Below are positions 23,542-34,022 of a stretch of DNA of 64,000 nucleotides, piece after piece. Location of the stretch: assembly GCA_030248135.1 (NCBI GenBank), contig JASANC010001779.1, forward strand, positions 1-64,000. Reading direction: 5' to 3'. This DNA comes from Theristus sp. LFF4_11. Its lineage: Eukaryota; Nematoda; Chromadorea; Monhysterida; Xyalidae. A program made the translations under genes and the position numbers. Numbering within the stretch: the stretch's first letter is position 1; each line of letters starts with the position of its first letter. Below the pieces are notes generated by a model. That model worked only from the letters and a program-made list of their open reading frames with translations, had not been told where the DNA came from and did no database searches.

Positions 23542-26500
23542 ATGTTGCCGTTTTTCGACATCATCAGCTGGTGGTGGCTGGCAATCATCTTCGCTGTCTG
23601 CATTCTTCGGTTTGTGATGTTGGTTGTTTGTTTGGCATTCTTGAAGAATAGCGGGTTTTTGAAAAGCGCTCGCAAACGAGTGGGTCGAAAACAAACCGCG
23701 TGCAAACGAACGGGTTTTTGGCTTTGCGAGTCTGCTTTTTCTACGTACGTGCGTCCGTGCGTGCATATATGCGGCAGTTCCCGCCCGCCGTTTGTGTCAT
23801 GCGCTCAATGCGATTTGCGAAGCGCTACAAAACTAAATGCGACAAAGTTCTGTAAGTCACTTAAGGCTTCGCAATCCCTTACTAAAAATGTCCATTTCTC
23901 GGCCATCAATTTTTGTATTTTCTAACCATCAAAATAAATAATCAGCCACTTATTTTGCGGTGGAGGTTCACTTATTTAATTTGCCTTTGATTTGATTAAT
24001 TTGATAGTCAGCTTTGATTGACTGGATTTCTTTTAATTCGCCGCTCAAAAATAAATGAAAAACGTTTATTTTGCTCTTTAAAAAAGTGTCGGCGTACAAC
24101 GAATAATTGGCGAAACGCCCAACAGATCTACCAAATAATTTGATTGTATTTGTGATGTGATCAGTCATTTGTTTTCATCGTTTCATTTTTTACTCTTATT
24201 TTGGGAAGACCAAAAGGGAGCTGAGGAAACGCAGAAGCGAAGCGAAGCATCTCCACAAAAAACGTGACTCATCGTTTTTTGCACACAGTGCCTACCTGAA
24301 AGGGAGTTCGTTCACTGAGCACGTGTCTGCGAAGCAGCTGGTCGCCGTCGTCACCGGCTGCGGCGGCGGCATCGGCAAACAGATCGCACGTGAGCTGAAC
24401 TACAGAGGCGCCAACGTGTACATGCTCTGTCGCAGCAAGTCAACCGGCGAGGCCGCCTTGAAGTCGCTCGTTCAGGTCGCTTTGTTAATTCGCTCCACCA
24501 ACGCGCTTGTATCGTTCGTTTTACAGTCGATTATTCAACGACTGGAGCGCAGAGTCCCACTTTGAAGAGGTCCGGTCGAATCGAGCTGTTGATTGTTTAT
24601 AAAACAAAGCAGAGAAACGTGACACGGTCGGCGTGGGCGCGCACATTGCTGGCATTCTGTTCGTTCCACTCTGTTCGCGTCAAGAGTCACGTTCGTGAAC
24701 ATTTTGCGTTTTCAGCAAGGCTGCCACAGCGATCGTCTCCAGCTGCACACGGTCGACTTGACGTCGTTTGAGTCGATTCGCTCATTCGCGTCCACGTTCG
24801 CCAGCGGTGAGCGCGAGCATGCATGCAGCCGAACTCGTAAATTATAGGCGATCCGTTGATTGGTCGGTGATCACGTGCATGCATTCATGCTTACTGTGTA
24901 TGCTAGGGTTGGCAGAAACTAGGGGTGGGCCCGGCGGGCGCAGCGTGGGCTTTTTTACGGGCGGCGGGCTTTTTGGCCCGCATGCCCGCCCGCAATGACT
25001 TTTTGCTGACGGCCAAACCCGTGTGCCCGCCCGGAGAGATTTGTCACAGAGGAGCCTCGCCCGAATTCTTGCAAAACTAGAACAAAAAACATCGCATTGA
25101 AAATTTTGAAAAAAAACGGGGAAAACCTTTTTTTTTCAGGTAGCAATATTCAGGTAACAACTGAGTTTCTTCCCGTTGCCAACCCTATGCGGGAGCAGGA
25201 CAGACTCCGCCCTCACCGCAACTCCTGCACAGAAAGCGTGCATCATCAATCAGCTGATTGCCTATAATTTGAAGTTTGACTGTATTTAATTTGGAGTCTG
25301 CCAAACTTATCCATCAACGGTCCAACGACGTTGAGTAATAACTGAACTGATCGATAAATGGAAATGCGACACTACGTCTTTTTTCAGTCGAAAGCAAACT
25401 GGACATCCTTGTCAATAATGCTGGCATCATGCTGTATCCAAAGTTCAAGTTGACCGAAGACGGCCACGAGACCACGTGGCAGACAAACTATCTCGGTTGG
25501 TTGGTGTTGTTGGTGCTCGCAGAATGTGCCGAGCGTAGTTTGGATTGGATTAGTGAGCGAAGGGATAGGAAGAATTATTTCACAACGCAGTTGTAAGAAC
25601 AGCAGTCAGCCACGTTTGCCATCTGACCACTCAGATTTTCACAAACCAGGCTCAAGTTTACCTGTTCACAACACAACTGATTTCCACTACGTCGCAGCTA
25701 TTTTTCATGACTTCACAAGTCATGCCCACCGATTCACGTGTTGTTATTAGTGTCAAGCGTGTCGTTTTCCATTGTCACAGGTCATTTCCTGTTGACCGAG
25801 CTGCTGCTGCCGCAGCTGGAGGCCTCCGAACGTCCGGGTCGTATCGTGAACGTCAGTGCGCTCGCGCATTTTTATGCGAACTCGCTCGATTTGAGCACGA
25901 TCGATAGACGAGAGGCGTTTGACCCGCGCGAAGCGTACGCACGCTCGAAACTCGCACAGGCACGGCCGGACACTTATTTTTGTTTGTTTGTTTCGTTTTT
26001 TGAATAGAGACATACCGTCAGTGCGACGGGCACCAGGGGAAACTTTGTAGAACACTTCGTGAGTCCGAGAAAATACAATACAGCCAAAACAAACATGAAA
26101 TACAACAACCGTGTGAAGTAAAATCAAAGCAAAACATACAGGGTGGGCCAAAAAAAGGTTCCAATTCTAAAATGCTCTCACTGGCGTGTGCTAAGGTGTT
26201 TAGAGCTGAAAATTGGAAAACTATTAGAAAACATTTGGAGGTTTTTCTGATCAAATTTTTGTTACTGTATGTTGCCCCTATCACTCGCTACAGCAGAATA
26301 TCTGAAAAACATGAAAAATCGACAAATGTGGTGAAATACAGAAGGTTGATTTAGCTGTAGCAAGAACCTCATGGCTTAAAATTTGGAACACTGTTAGAAC
26401 ACTTTGAGAGCTTTTTTTGTGATCAAAAATTTTTTGGTTTACACGTTTCAGTTCATTTTTTACAGTGTAATTTTCAAAAAATAGCGATTTTTGACGAAAA

Positions 26501-29500
26501 AAACAACGTTCACCCATAATCTCACTGTTTATCATTGCTCATACCGACTTGCGAACTGATGTATCGCCACGCGGGGTAAAATTGTATTTTGTACAAAATT
26601 GCCGAACCACTGTAGATAACTTGTTCGCATGTTCCCACCAATTGGCAGACCAGACTCGCTTCTCTGCCGTCCACTTAACCATGATGGCAACAACGACTGA
26701 AAATGGAATTTCATCTTTCATTGCAGAAAACAACTAGTCTGCTATAATAACAACATCAGAGTGACAAATTGTGTGAATTAAAAAAAGAAAAAAAACAGTT
26801 TGCATCTGGAAAGATAAATTCGCATCTGTTCTGGGCAGAACCGCTCACGCACGCTCAGACTCAAAGTGAAACATCAGGTTGATCAAAGACTGTTCAAATG
26901 CAATTCAGCATTCGGTATTTCCAAGGTACTGTATGTGCGAATTGTTTTTTTTTCATCTTTTTTTGTGTTGTGAACACTTGGGTTGTCACCAACGTTCATC
27001 ATTTGGTCTTTGTTACAGCTAAATTAACCCTCTGCATTTCACCCCATTTGTCGATTTTCCATGTTTTTCAGATATTCTGCTGTAGTGAGTGATAGGGGCA
27101 ACATACCGTGAAAAAAAATTTAGTCAGAAAAACCTCCAAATGTTTTCTAATTGTGTTTCAATTTTCAGCTCTAAACACCTTAGCACACGCCAGTGAGAGC
27201 ATTTTAGAATTGGAACCTTTTTTTGGCCCACCCTGTATTTACCTCATTTTTCTCTCATTTTAACCGACTTTGTTGTTCTGCCGCTTAGTGGCGCCACGTT
27301 CGTTGGCGACATCAGTTTCCTTCCAACATTGAGCGCTTAATTAAATTGATGAATCAACAAATCTTAATTTCCTCGCATCACGTTGGAAGACAGACAATGG
27401 GGAATCAGTTTCCATGAAAAAAACAGAACTTACTGTTTCGTGGTCTCGTTCAGGGGCTCAGTGATGTGCCACCATCAAAACGCAAGGTTTTTATGAAAGG
27501 GGTCGCAGACCTCGTTGCCTGAGCGTTGTTTCTTGAGAGCTGACCTTACAAGCAGCGTCAACGTGGTTTCAGGTGTTGCATGCGTGCGAACTAACGCGCC
27601 GCCTCCACCGCAACACTTCGAAGGTCACCATCAATGCGTGCCACCCCGGTCTCGCGTACACACGCATCATGCGTCACACTCCGCTTGGTTGGTGGTGCTT
27701 GCATTGTAGAGGGTGGGCCAAAAAAAAGGTTCCATTTTCAAACTGCTGTCACTGGCTGGTGTTTTAATATTATGAGCTGAAATTTTCAGCACTGATAAAA
27801 CATGCGTTGCCATTTTACTGACAAAAATTTTTTTCGATATATAATTCCTAGCGCTCACTGTGGCAGATTTTCTAAAAAAACTCGAAAAATCAACAAATTG
27901 ACTGAAATGAGTGCAAGAAAAAATTAGTATCAAGATGCGTGATTCAATTTTGAAACTGTTGCGAAGGTGACAAATTGGTCTTTTTGGATACCCGCGATAG
28001 TTCAAAACATGCGCTCAGAGTGGAAAGGTCTCACACTTAATTGCATTTGAGCACCTCGAGCGAAATTCTGATGTTTCACAACGGACTCGAGTCAGCAGCC
28101 ATGCGACTGCGACAGAAAGAATTGTTAAGTTGATTTTTTGTTTTCTGTGTTGCTCTGTCTGTTAATTTGTTTCTTTTGAAAAGTTTTTCTGCGGTTTGAA
28201 TAAAAACAGTGTTTCAGTTTCAGTTTTCTGCAGTTTCGTCATGGTTAAGTGGACAGCAGAACAACGGGTCTGGTGTGCTATCTGGTGGGAGCAATCTGAA
28301 AGTTTTTCTGCAGTGACTCGCCAGTTTCGCGTAAAATTCCATCCAACCGCTGCCGGACGACAAACCTTGATGATGATTTGGATGACTATGAGCAATGATT
28401 CGTTGTTAAATTCTTGGTTAAAAATCCGTTTTTTTAAAAATTTGGGAATTTTTAAACATTGTGCTGTAAAACTGAATCTACTTGACCAAACTGGATAAAA
28501 GTTTTGTCAGAAAAATGGCATCACATGTTTTATCAATGCTGAAAATTTCAGCTCATAATATTGAAATACTAGCCAGTGACAGCAGTTTGAAAATGGAACC
28601 TTTTTATGGCCCACCCTATAGAACGCGGCGCTTTTCAGTGTTTGTGCAAAACGTTTTCTCGGTAGTTTGCCGGCATTTCCAATGTACAGTGAAATGACGA
28701 CATTCTGGCGCAGTCGTCATTCTGGCCCGGCCCGGCCAAACGACTGGTGTGGTGAACATGGTTGCCTTGCAGCCATGCCGGCGCACATTGCCGGTTAAGG
28801 AGCGTTCATGAAGCAGTATTTAGTGACCGCGTAGCTATTTGTAGCACAGCTACGCGTCACTAAATGTAAATACTGCTTCATAAATGCTTGCGTGCGCACG
28901 GCTGCAACTACACTGCACCGCAGTTCACCAAAACCGTCACATCGGTCGTGGGCGTCCGCCCAAACGTGAGACGAGTTCGGTAAACAATTTCTATCGTGAT
29001 CGTCGTCTGCGCAGCTTCTCATGGAGCGTTTGTGCTTGATTGCTCAGGCAATAACTCGGTGCTGCGAACGATGTTGGCTCCGTTTGCGTGGTACATTCTG
29101 AAGACGCCGAAAGATGGCGCACAGACACCGCTGTATCTGGCGCTTTCCAAAGAAGTGGACGGAAAATCGGGCAAATATTTCTCGTGGGTGTTAGCGGTTG
29201 TTCGGCAAGCAAACTGAATGGCGGCTTTGTTAAAAATACGTTTTATTTGTGAAGACCCCCGACTGGTGTGATGTTGGTGAGGTGAGACCGTGAGAGGTAG
29301 GAAAACATGACCACACGTTTAGAACTTCACAAATCGCGTGATAAATAAATAAAACAATCAATAAATCACAAATAAAACAAAACACAAAACGGGATTACAG
29401 AACGTTGCTGTTTTGCGGGTTTACATTTTTATCAACGCATACCGTGGTACTCTTGAAGTTTGCTTCGGCACAGACAGGCACAAACTTTCTTCACTGGTGG

Positions 29501-29771
29501 GCTGGTCCAAAAAAGTAATTCTGAGAAGTGAGTGCTTCGAAAGGCATCCACGTAAACACTCAAGTGAATGATGCTGCCTTTTTTGTTTTCATTGTGCTGA
29601 CAGTACCAACAGCTTCAGACTGAGACGAGGATTTTCTACAAAGTACAGTGCTATTGATTGTTCTGTTGCAGTGAGTTATCGGAGAAAACGCCGTCCGAAC
29701 TGTCGCAGGACCAAAATCTAGCAGAGCAGCTTTACAACTACAGTTTAGAAGCGTGTGCTTTGGCGTCATGA
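23542..29771 (+). CDS. Retinol dehydrogenase-type short-chain dehydrogenase/reductase
   Basis: NAD(P)-dependent oxidoreductase of the SDR family closest to the RDH11-14 group, probably reducing or oxidising retinal-like or other lipid carbonyl substrates at the ER membrane. Eight exons join without a phase conflict: 23542-23654, 24289-24475, 24716-24806, 25388-25495, 25781-25959, 27573-27687, 29048-29183, 29672-29771 (342 residues, usual size 310-340). The N-terminus is a hydrophobic anchor (SWWWLAIIFAVCILRFVMLV). Cofactor motif TGCGGGIG at 60-67, NNAG at 140-143, catalytic Ser192, and YARSK with Tyr219/Lys223. The structural motif NYLGHFLLT and a CHPGLAYTR segment follow the family order. 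Intron 5 starts with GC (CACAG|GC). Introns 5 and 6 carry transposons at 26139-27235 and 27709-28616. The start is the only ATG giving a membrane anchor. Substrate is inferred from family only. Confidence 0.93.
26139..27235. mobile_element. TA-flanked element with HTH remnant, in SDR intron 5
   Basis: Inverted ends CAGGGTGGGCCAAAAAAAGG, extending for about 100 bases with few mismatches, are flanked by TA on both sides. A minus-strand remnant (about 26540-26690) encodes MVKWTAEKRVW...WWEH and VVRQF. This resembles the N-terminal helix-turn-helix found in some transposase-like proteins (DUF4817-type pattern WT.EQRV...F). No catalytic domain remains, so this is an internally deleted non-autonomous copy. 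Confidence 0.85.
27709..28616. mobile_element. Related TA-flanked element with HTH remnant, in SDR intron 6
   Basis: Ends GAGGGTGGGCC and GGCCCACCC, with GGTTCCATTTTC just inside, are flanked by TA. A plus-strand remnant (about 28240-28375) reads MVKWTAEQRVWCAIWWEQ then SFSAVTRQFRVKF, clearly homologous to the remnant in the intron-5 element but diverged. It starts only about 20 bases after the exon-6 donor. It has lost any catalytic domain. Confidence 0.83.
28806..28888 (+). ncRNA. Intronic stem-loop, possible small-RNA precursor or tiny MITE
   Basis: An 80-base imperfect hairpin: left arm TGAAGCAGTATTTA, GTGA and CGCGTAGCT; right arm AGCTACGCG, TCAC and TAAATACTGCTTCA. The loop is about 10 bases, with a C bulge and a 5-base bulge. 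It lies in intron 6 of the SDR gene. Size and shape fit a miRNA precursor, but a short palindromic transposon remnant would look the same. Confidence 0.35.
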
Positions 29772-30374
29772 AATGAGTTCGATCGGGTTTATTGAGATTC
29801 AATTTTTTGGGTCAACTCAGTTAATGATATGTTGTCGTTTTCGAATCGAAACCATGTGCTAGGCATATTATACAGTGTTATGTTACAGAAAACGATGTTA
29901 TCCCAAACAAGACCACCTGAGTGCAACTTTTACTCTGAGTTTGAAAAACAGTTCACTGTTGAGAGTGGGGTCGTTTGAGCAAAAGTTTGCATTTGGTGGT
30001 TTTATGGGCAGCATCCTTTTCTTTACGTCTGTTTTGTTTTCCATCGTGTTGTTTTTCCTCTGGTCAACCATCTATAGTAGAATTATAGCATTTTTCTTTT
30101 TACCGGTATTTACCTTCATACAAAATGCCCTCATGAAATGTACATTTGAGTTTTGACATAAAGTGTAGTTACTGTGAGCTCAAAAACGGTGTTATTGTTA
30201 AATGGGACTATCGTTGTCACGGTTTTGACGGGTTTTATCACGAAATGTAGAGCTACATACACATTGTGAGCTTTTTTAAACCTACCACATGCTCCTAAAA
30301 TTGTATAGGTATACCTTAAATTGTATGCTTCTGGGGAAATAAGCATCATACCATGCGAAATAAAAGTTGACCGT
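29772..30374. other. Intergenic region after the SDR gene
   Basis: AT-rich. A 93-codon frame at 29875-30156 is hydrophobic at its end (GSILFFTSVLFSIVLFFLW) but has no supporting splice signals or family match. I would not call it a gene on this evidence. Confidence 0.4.
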
Positions 30375-30591
30375 CTTTGTTCGGATCTGATCGCTGATGG
30401 TGACGCTCGTTTGCGCTGCAACGTTTGCGCAGTTTTCGTCCACGGTGAAGTGCTGGTGTGCGGTGACCGTGGCAAAGCGTTCTCAACCCGTCACAGAATG
30501 CCTGGTGTTCGCGTGAATCGCTGTTGTCCGCACGTGGCGACTTTGCGATGGTCGTCTGTGCAGGCAGCGTGTACGCATTTGGTGGCCGTAT

Positions 30592-32869
30592 CATGCCCAT
30601 TCGCGAGAGAAGCGGAGCGGAGCGGACAGCGGATGCGGCATAATATGGCCCGTCTGTCGCTCGCGCGTAAATTCCAAACTTACTTTGCCTCGCTCTGTGA
30701 ACATAAAAGGAGCTGAGATTTTTTTCTGCGGCACACGGGCAGACAATCCACAGATACACTGTGTGCACGAGAAATTTTTTCGTGGTGATCTTCTACACAC
30801 GCTGTGTGCGTATTTTATCAATTCTGAACGTGAAAAAAATTATTCTTCTAAACCCCTTTTTTTTCGACTATGTCATAAAATGTGTTCGCAGTTTCAGTGA
30901 TATAAAGAAATTTCTGACTGTTATAAGAAAAACATTTTCTAGGGTAAAAATCTTCGGGATTTTCAAATTTCGCATTCATTTTTTTCTCCGATGCTTCCCA
31001 AGGCTTAAAATTTAGCTTGTTTGTACAAAATTACGAAAAAGGCTTATTTTGAAGTGTATTTGCGATTTCTGCGTGTGAAACAAACCGTTATTTGACAGAT
31101 AAAAAAGTTTCTAGGGGTCACCAACAACGGAGAGTTTGAATTTGACCTTTATTTTTAAAAAAATCAAAGGAATAGCTGTTAAATAACCAAAGTCGTGACG
31201 ATTTCGGGCAAATCGGCCGTGGAAATTGGCGAAATCGGTTCAAAAACAAAAAATGAGAAAGTGGTGTATTCCGGTGTAATTCAATGCGCTGATCACGGAT
31301 TTCGGGTTAGTTTTCTTATGTGAGCAACGCTACATACTGCATCGTGACGATTTCGGGCGAATCGGCCGTGGAAATTGGCGAAATCGGTCCAAAAACAAAA
31401 AATGAGAAACTGGTGTAGTCCGGGGTAATTCAATGCGCTGATTACGTATTTTGGATTAGTTTTTAATGTGAGCAACTCTAGATACTGAATCGTGACGATT
31501 TCGGGCGAATCGGCCGTGGAAATCGGCGAAATCGGTTCAGAAATGAAAAACAAGAAAAGGGTGTTTTCCAGGATAATTCAATACGCTGATCACGGATTTT
31601 GAATTCGTTTTTTATGTGAGCAACTCTAAATGCTGAATAGTGACGATTTCGGGCGAATCGGCCGTGAAAATTGGCGAAATCGGTCCAGAAACGAAAAACA
31701 AAAAAAACAGTGTTTTCCAGGGTAATTCAGTGCGCTGATCACGGATTTTGGATTACCTAGTTTTTTATGTGAGCAATTCTAGATACCGAATCGTGAGGAT
31801 TTCGGGCGAATCAGCCGTAGAAATAGCATAGGCGAAATCGGCCCAAAAACGAAAAATGAAAAACCTGAGTTCTCCGGAGTTTAGAAGAATGTGTGACCAA
31901 CGAATTGTAAATTTGGTCCGACCTTCGCGGCTTATGTAAAAGTTAGAATATTATCTAAAAATGCGGGAGACGCATATAAAAGGAGGAATATGGCTTTGTG
32001 TAAGCAGTGACAGACTTGGCTCGACAACACTTTTCAAGTCTCTGATGTGGTACACACGGATACAAGTACATAAGAGCCATATTTTTGCGCCGTTTATTCA
32101 TTAAATTCGGTTGCACATGGCAACCCTCGTACTTTGTTTGTAGACAAATGAAACTTTCACATTTGCGGTATTTTGGGCATTTAGCGACCACTAAAAACAC
32201 TAAAATAACGATCAATACATAATGTTCGCTGTTTGCGGTTTCGCCAGGTAGACGCATACCGCGGTGCCCCCTGGGCTCGTCAGTGCGACGGACACCAGGC
32301 AGAACTGCCGAAGGTGTTTTACCACAGACAGATCTTATAGTCTGGGCAAAACATCAGATCAGACTTTGGATCGCTGACACTGCTTTGCCTAGGACAAAGT
32401 ATAACGCAGAGGTATATCGGAACGCAAGGTTCCCTTCTGTGGCAAAGGCAATGACTCACGGGACAGACGGTTTATCCTGCCACAAGAGTTTGGTAAACAG
32501 GGTGAAAATCAACGGCAGACAAACCATTCTGTCACTGGTTCTGGTGTGTACACAGCGGTGCGTACGTTAGCAACAACGATAAAGCTACATGCAGCAATGT
32601 TTTGCAATCTCTGATTTTTCTGTTTTTGCACAGAATTTACAGAATTTCGCACATGGTGTGATTTTAGACTAAACTGAAGAGGACAATTAAAAAAATTAAA
32701 GTTTTTACGCTTTTCAGGAAAACAAACGCGGCGCAAAAATATAGCTCTTATGTACTTGTATCCGTGTGTACCACATCAGAGACTTGAAAAGTGTTGTCGA
32801 GCCTGTAAGTCTGTCACTGCTTACACAAAGCCATATTCCTCCTTTTATATGCGTCTCCCGCATTTTTAG
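30592..32869 (+). mobile_element. Composite satellite-carrying element, copy 2 (in Kelch gene)
   Basis: Starts TCATGCCCATTCGCGAG just after TA (30590-30591) and ends GCATTTTTAGA just before TA. It has the GC-rich hairpin start (CGGACAGCG, ATAATATGG), a spacer, about five units of the 149-bp satellite (31190-31860), then the inverted-repeat module (about 31950-32867). Satellite A is absent from this copy. The left host base is G, so GTATCA at the left edge and TTTTTAG at the right edge read as splice donor and acceptor. Confidence 0.75.
31185..31860 (+). repeat. Satellite B array, about 149-bp units (copy 2)
   Basis: Five units each containing TCGTGACGATTTCGGGC and CGGCCGTGGAAATTGGCG at about 149-base spacing (31195, 31344, 31492, 31640, 31790). 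The same unit occurs about nine times at 53834-55024 and about twice each near 11560-11800 and 47880-48090. Confidence 0.88.
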
Positions 32870-32980
32870 ATAATGATGTTAGCGGATCGTTTTGCAAGAC
32901 AGTCGACCAGTATTGGCGAGAGGATGATGTGTGGACGATGGATGCCCTCACGCCTCACCAAGTGTTTATTAGTCGAATGG

Positions 32981-34022
32981 CAGTGGCTGGCAACACGCAA
33001 ATTGTGAACTGCAACGACTGACTGAAGAACTCTTGTCGTTTAAAAAGGCCAAGCAAAATTACCGTGGATCATGTTTGTGTTTATGAAGTTTTTCACATTT
33101 TCGGCGCTCTGGCCGCAAAAAAAGTCGGTTTTTCAGCTTTCCAGGGCCGCGCGAACGCAGCCCTTCCAGGGCCGCGCGAACGCAGCCCCGACACACAAAA
33201 ATGACGCGGTCCGCGTACCCCAACTCGGAGCAGCGGTGGAGGTCAACCTGCCCGTGGTGCAATGGACAAGCCTCGCCCCAGGAGTTCTGCCTTGCTGATC
33301 ACAGAAACCTCCCCCGCCAGGTAAGTTTATGAGAGATGCTATGTAGGGGGGTCGTTCTCGCGTGTAACATCAGCCGCACTGCCAACGAAAGATTTTGTTG
33401 TTTACTGTGCGTATTCAGTGGTTCCTTTTCCTCATTCAGTTTTTTTCTCCTTCGTCTTTCTCTTTTTCGCTCAAAACTTTTTTGAAAGTAAACTTGTTCA
33501 GAACTTTATTTTGTTGCAATATTTTTGTATTCCACTGTGCGTTTTTGGGTAAATTTAATGTTCGACGGTTCGTGTTCAATGTAAACTACACATCGCGTCG
33601 TGGTCAAGGCACCAAATACGACGTCATTTTTCAATAGTTTGAACGCATTGACTTTTGAAGCTTGGTGAAAAAAACAAAAATTTGGCAGAAATTCGCGGCT
33701 TCTGCATTTTCTTGCGCGGTTTTTAGCGAAGTAATCGACTCATGTACCGCTCGAACAAAATTACGGTGTGTGCGATAGAACCACATTATTTTCTTGCAAA
33801 ACTCAATAAGGATGGCGAAAATGATAACAGAATTATGCCATGAGCACGACAACTTCTGCATTACTGGCAAACGTTAAAACTAAACTTTTATCTCCAATAC
33901 AGCCATGGTTGCCGTGCAATACATATTGTATCTAGCAACGGATACCACCAACAGCGATATTCGATATGTTAGGTAACGGGTTTAAGTGGTTGGTGATATT
34001 TTTTTGCTGACGAACAACTACA
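32981..34022. other. Region with no recognised gene
   Basis: Contains a perfect 24-base tandem duplication (CCAGGGCCGCGCGAACGCAG plus four bases) at about 33140-33188. The sequence around 33248-33320 has a tRNA A-box-like stretch without a B box. A 80-codon frame near 33395 is AT-driven and unremarkable. Confidence 0.45.

Larger units (their letters stand above)
30375..32980 (+). pseudogene. Kelch-repeat gene fragment split by a composite transposon
   Basis: Left part (30375-30591): CAVFVHGEVLVCGD in one frame, then after a one-base frame change LNPSQNAW and SARGDFAMVVCAGSVYAFGG, the hallmarks of a Kelch blade (GEVLV.G, N.W, R.DFA, VYAFGG). Right part (about 32868-32980): NDVSGSFCKTVDQYWREDDV, then WTMDALTP and SRMAVA, the rest of the same blade, ending at TGA. 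Between them lies composite element copy 2. If the element is removed with one TA target copy, the frame runs from GGR into NDVSG. The earlier frame change suggests a pseudogene or a sequencing indel. The 5' and 3' remainder of the gene is not visible. Confidence 0.7.

Noticed and set aside
30346..30768. 140-codon minus-strand frame
   Set aside because: Overlaps the Kelch fragment antisense and the element boundary; no motif.
33245..33320. tRNA-Arg-like stretch (GTGGTGCAATGGACAAGC)
   Set aside because: A box only; the T arm and acceptor stem are not present. At most a decayed tRNA-derived relic.
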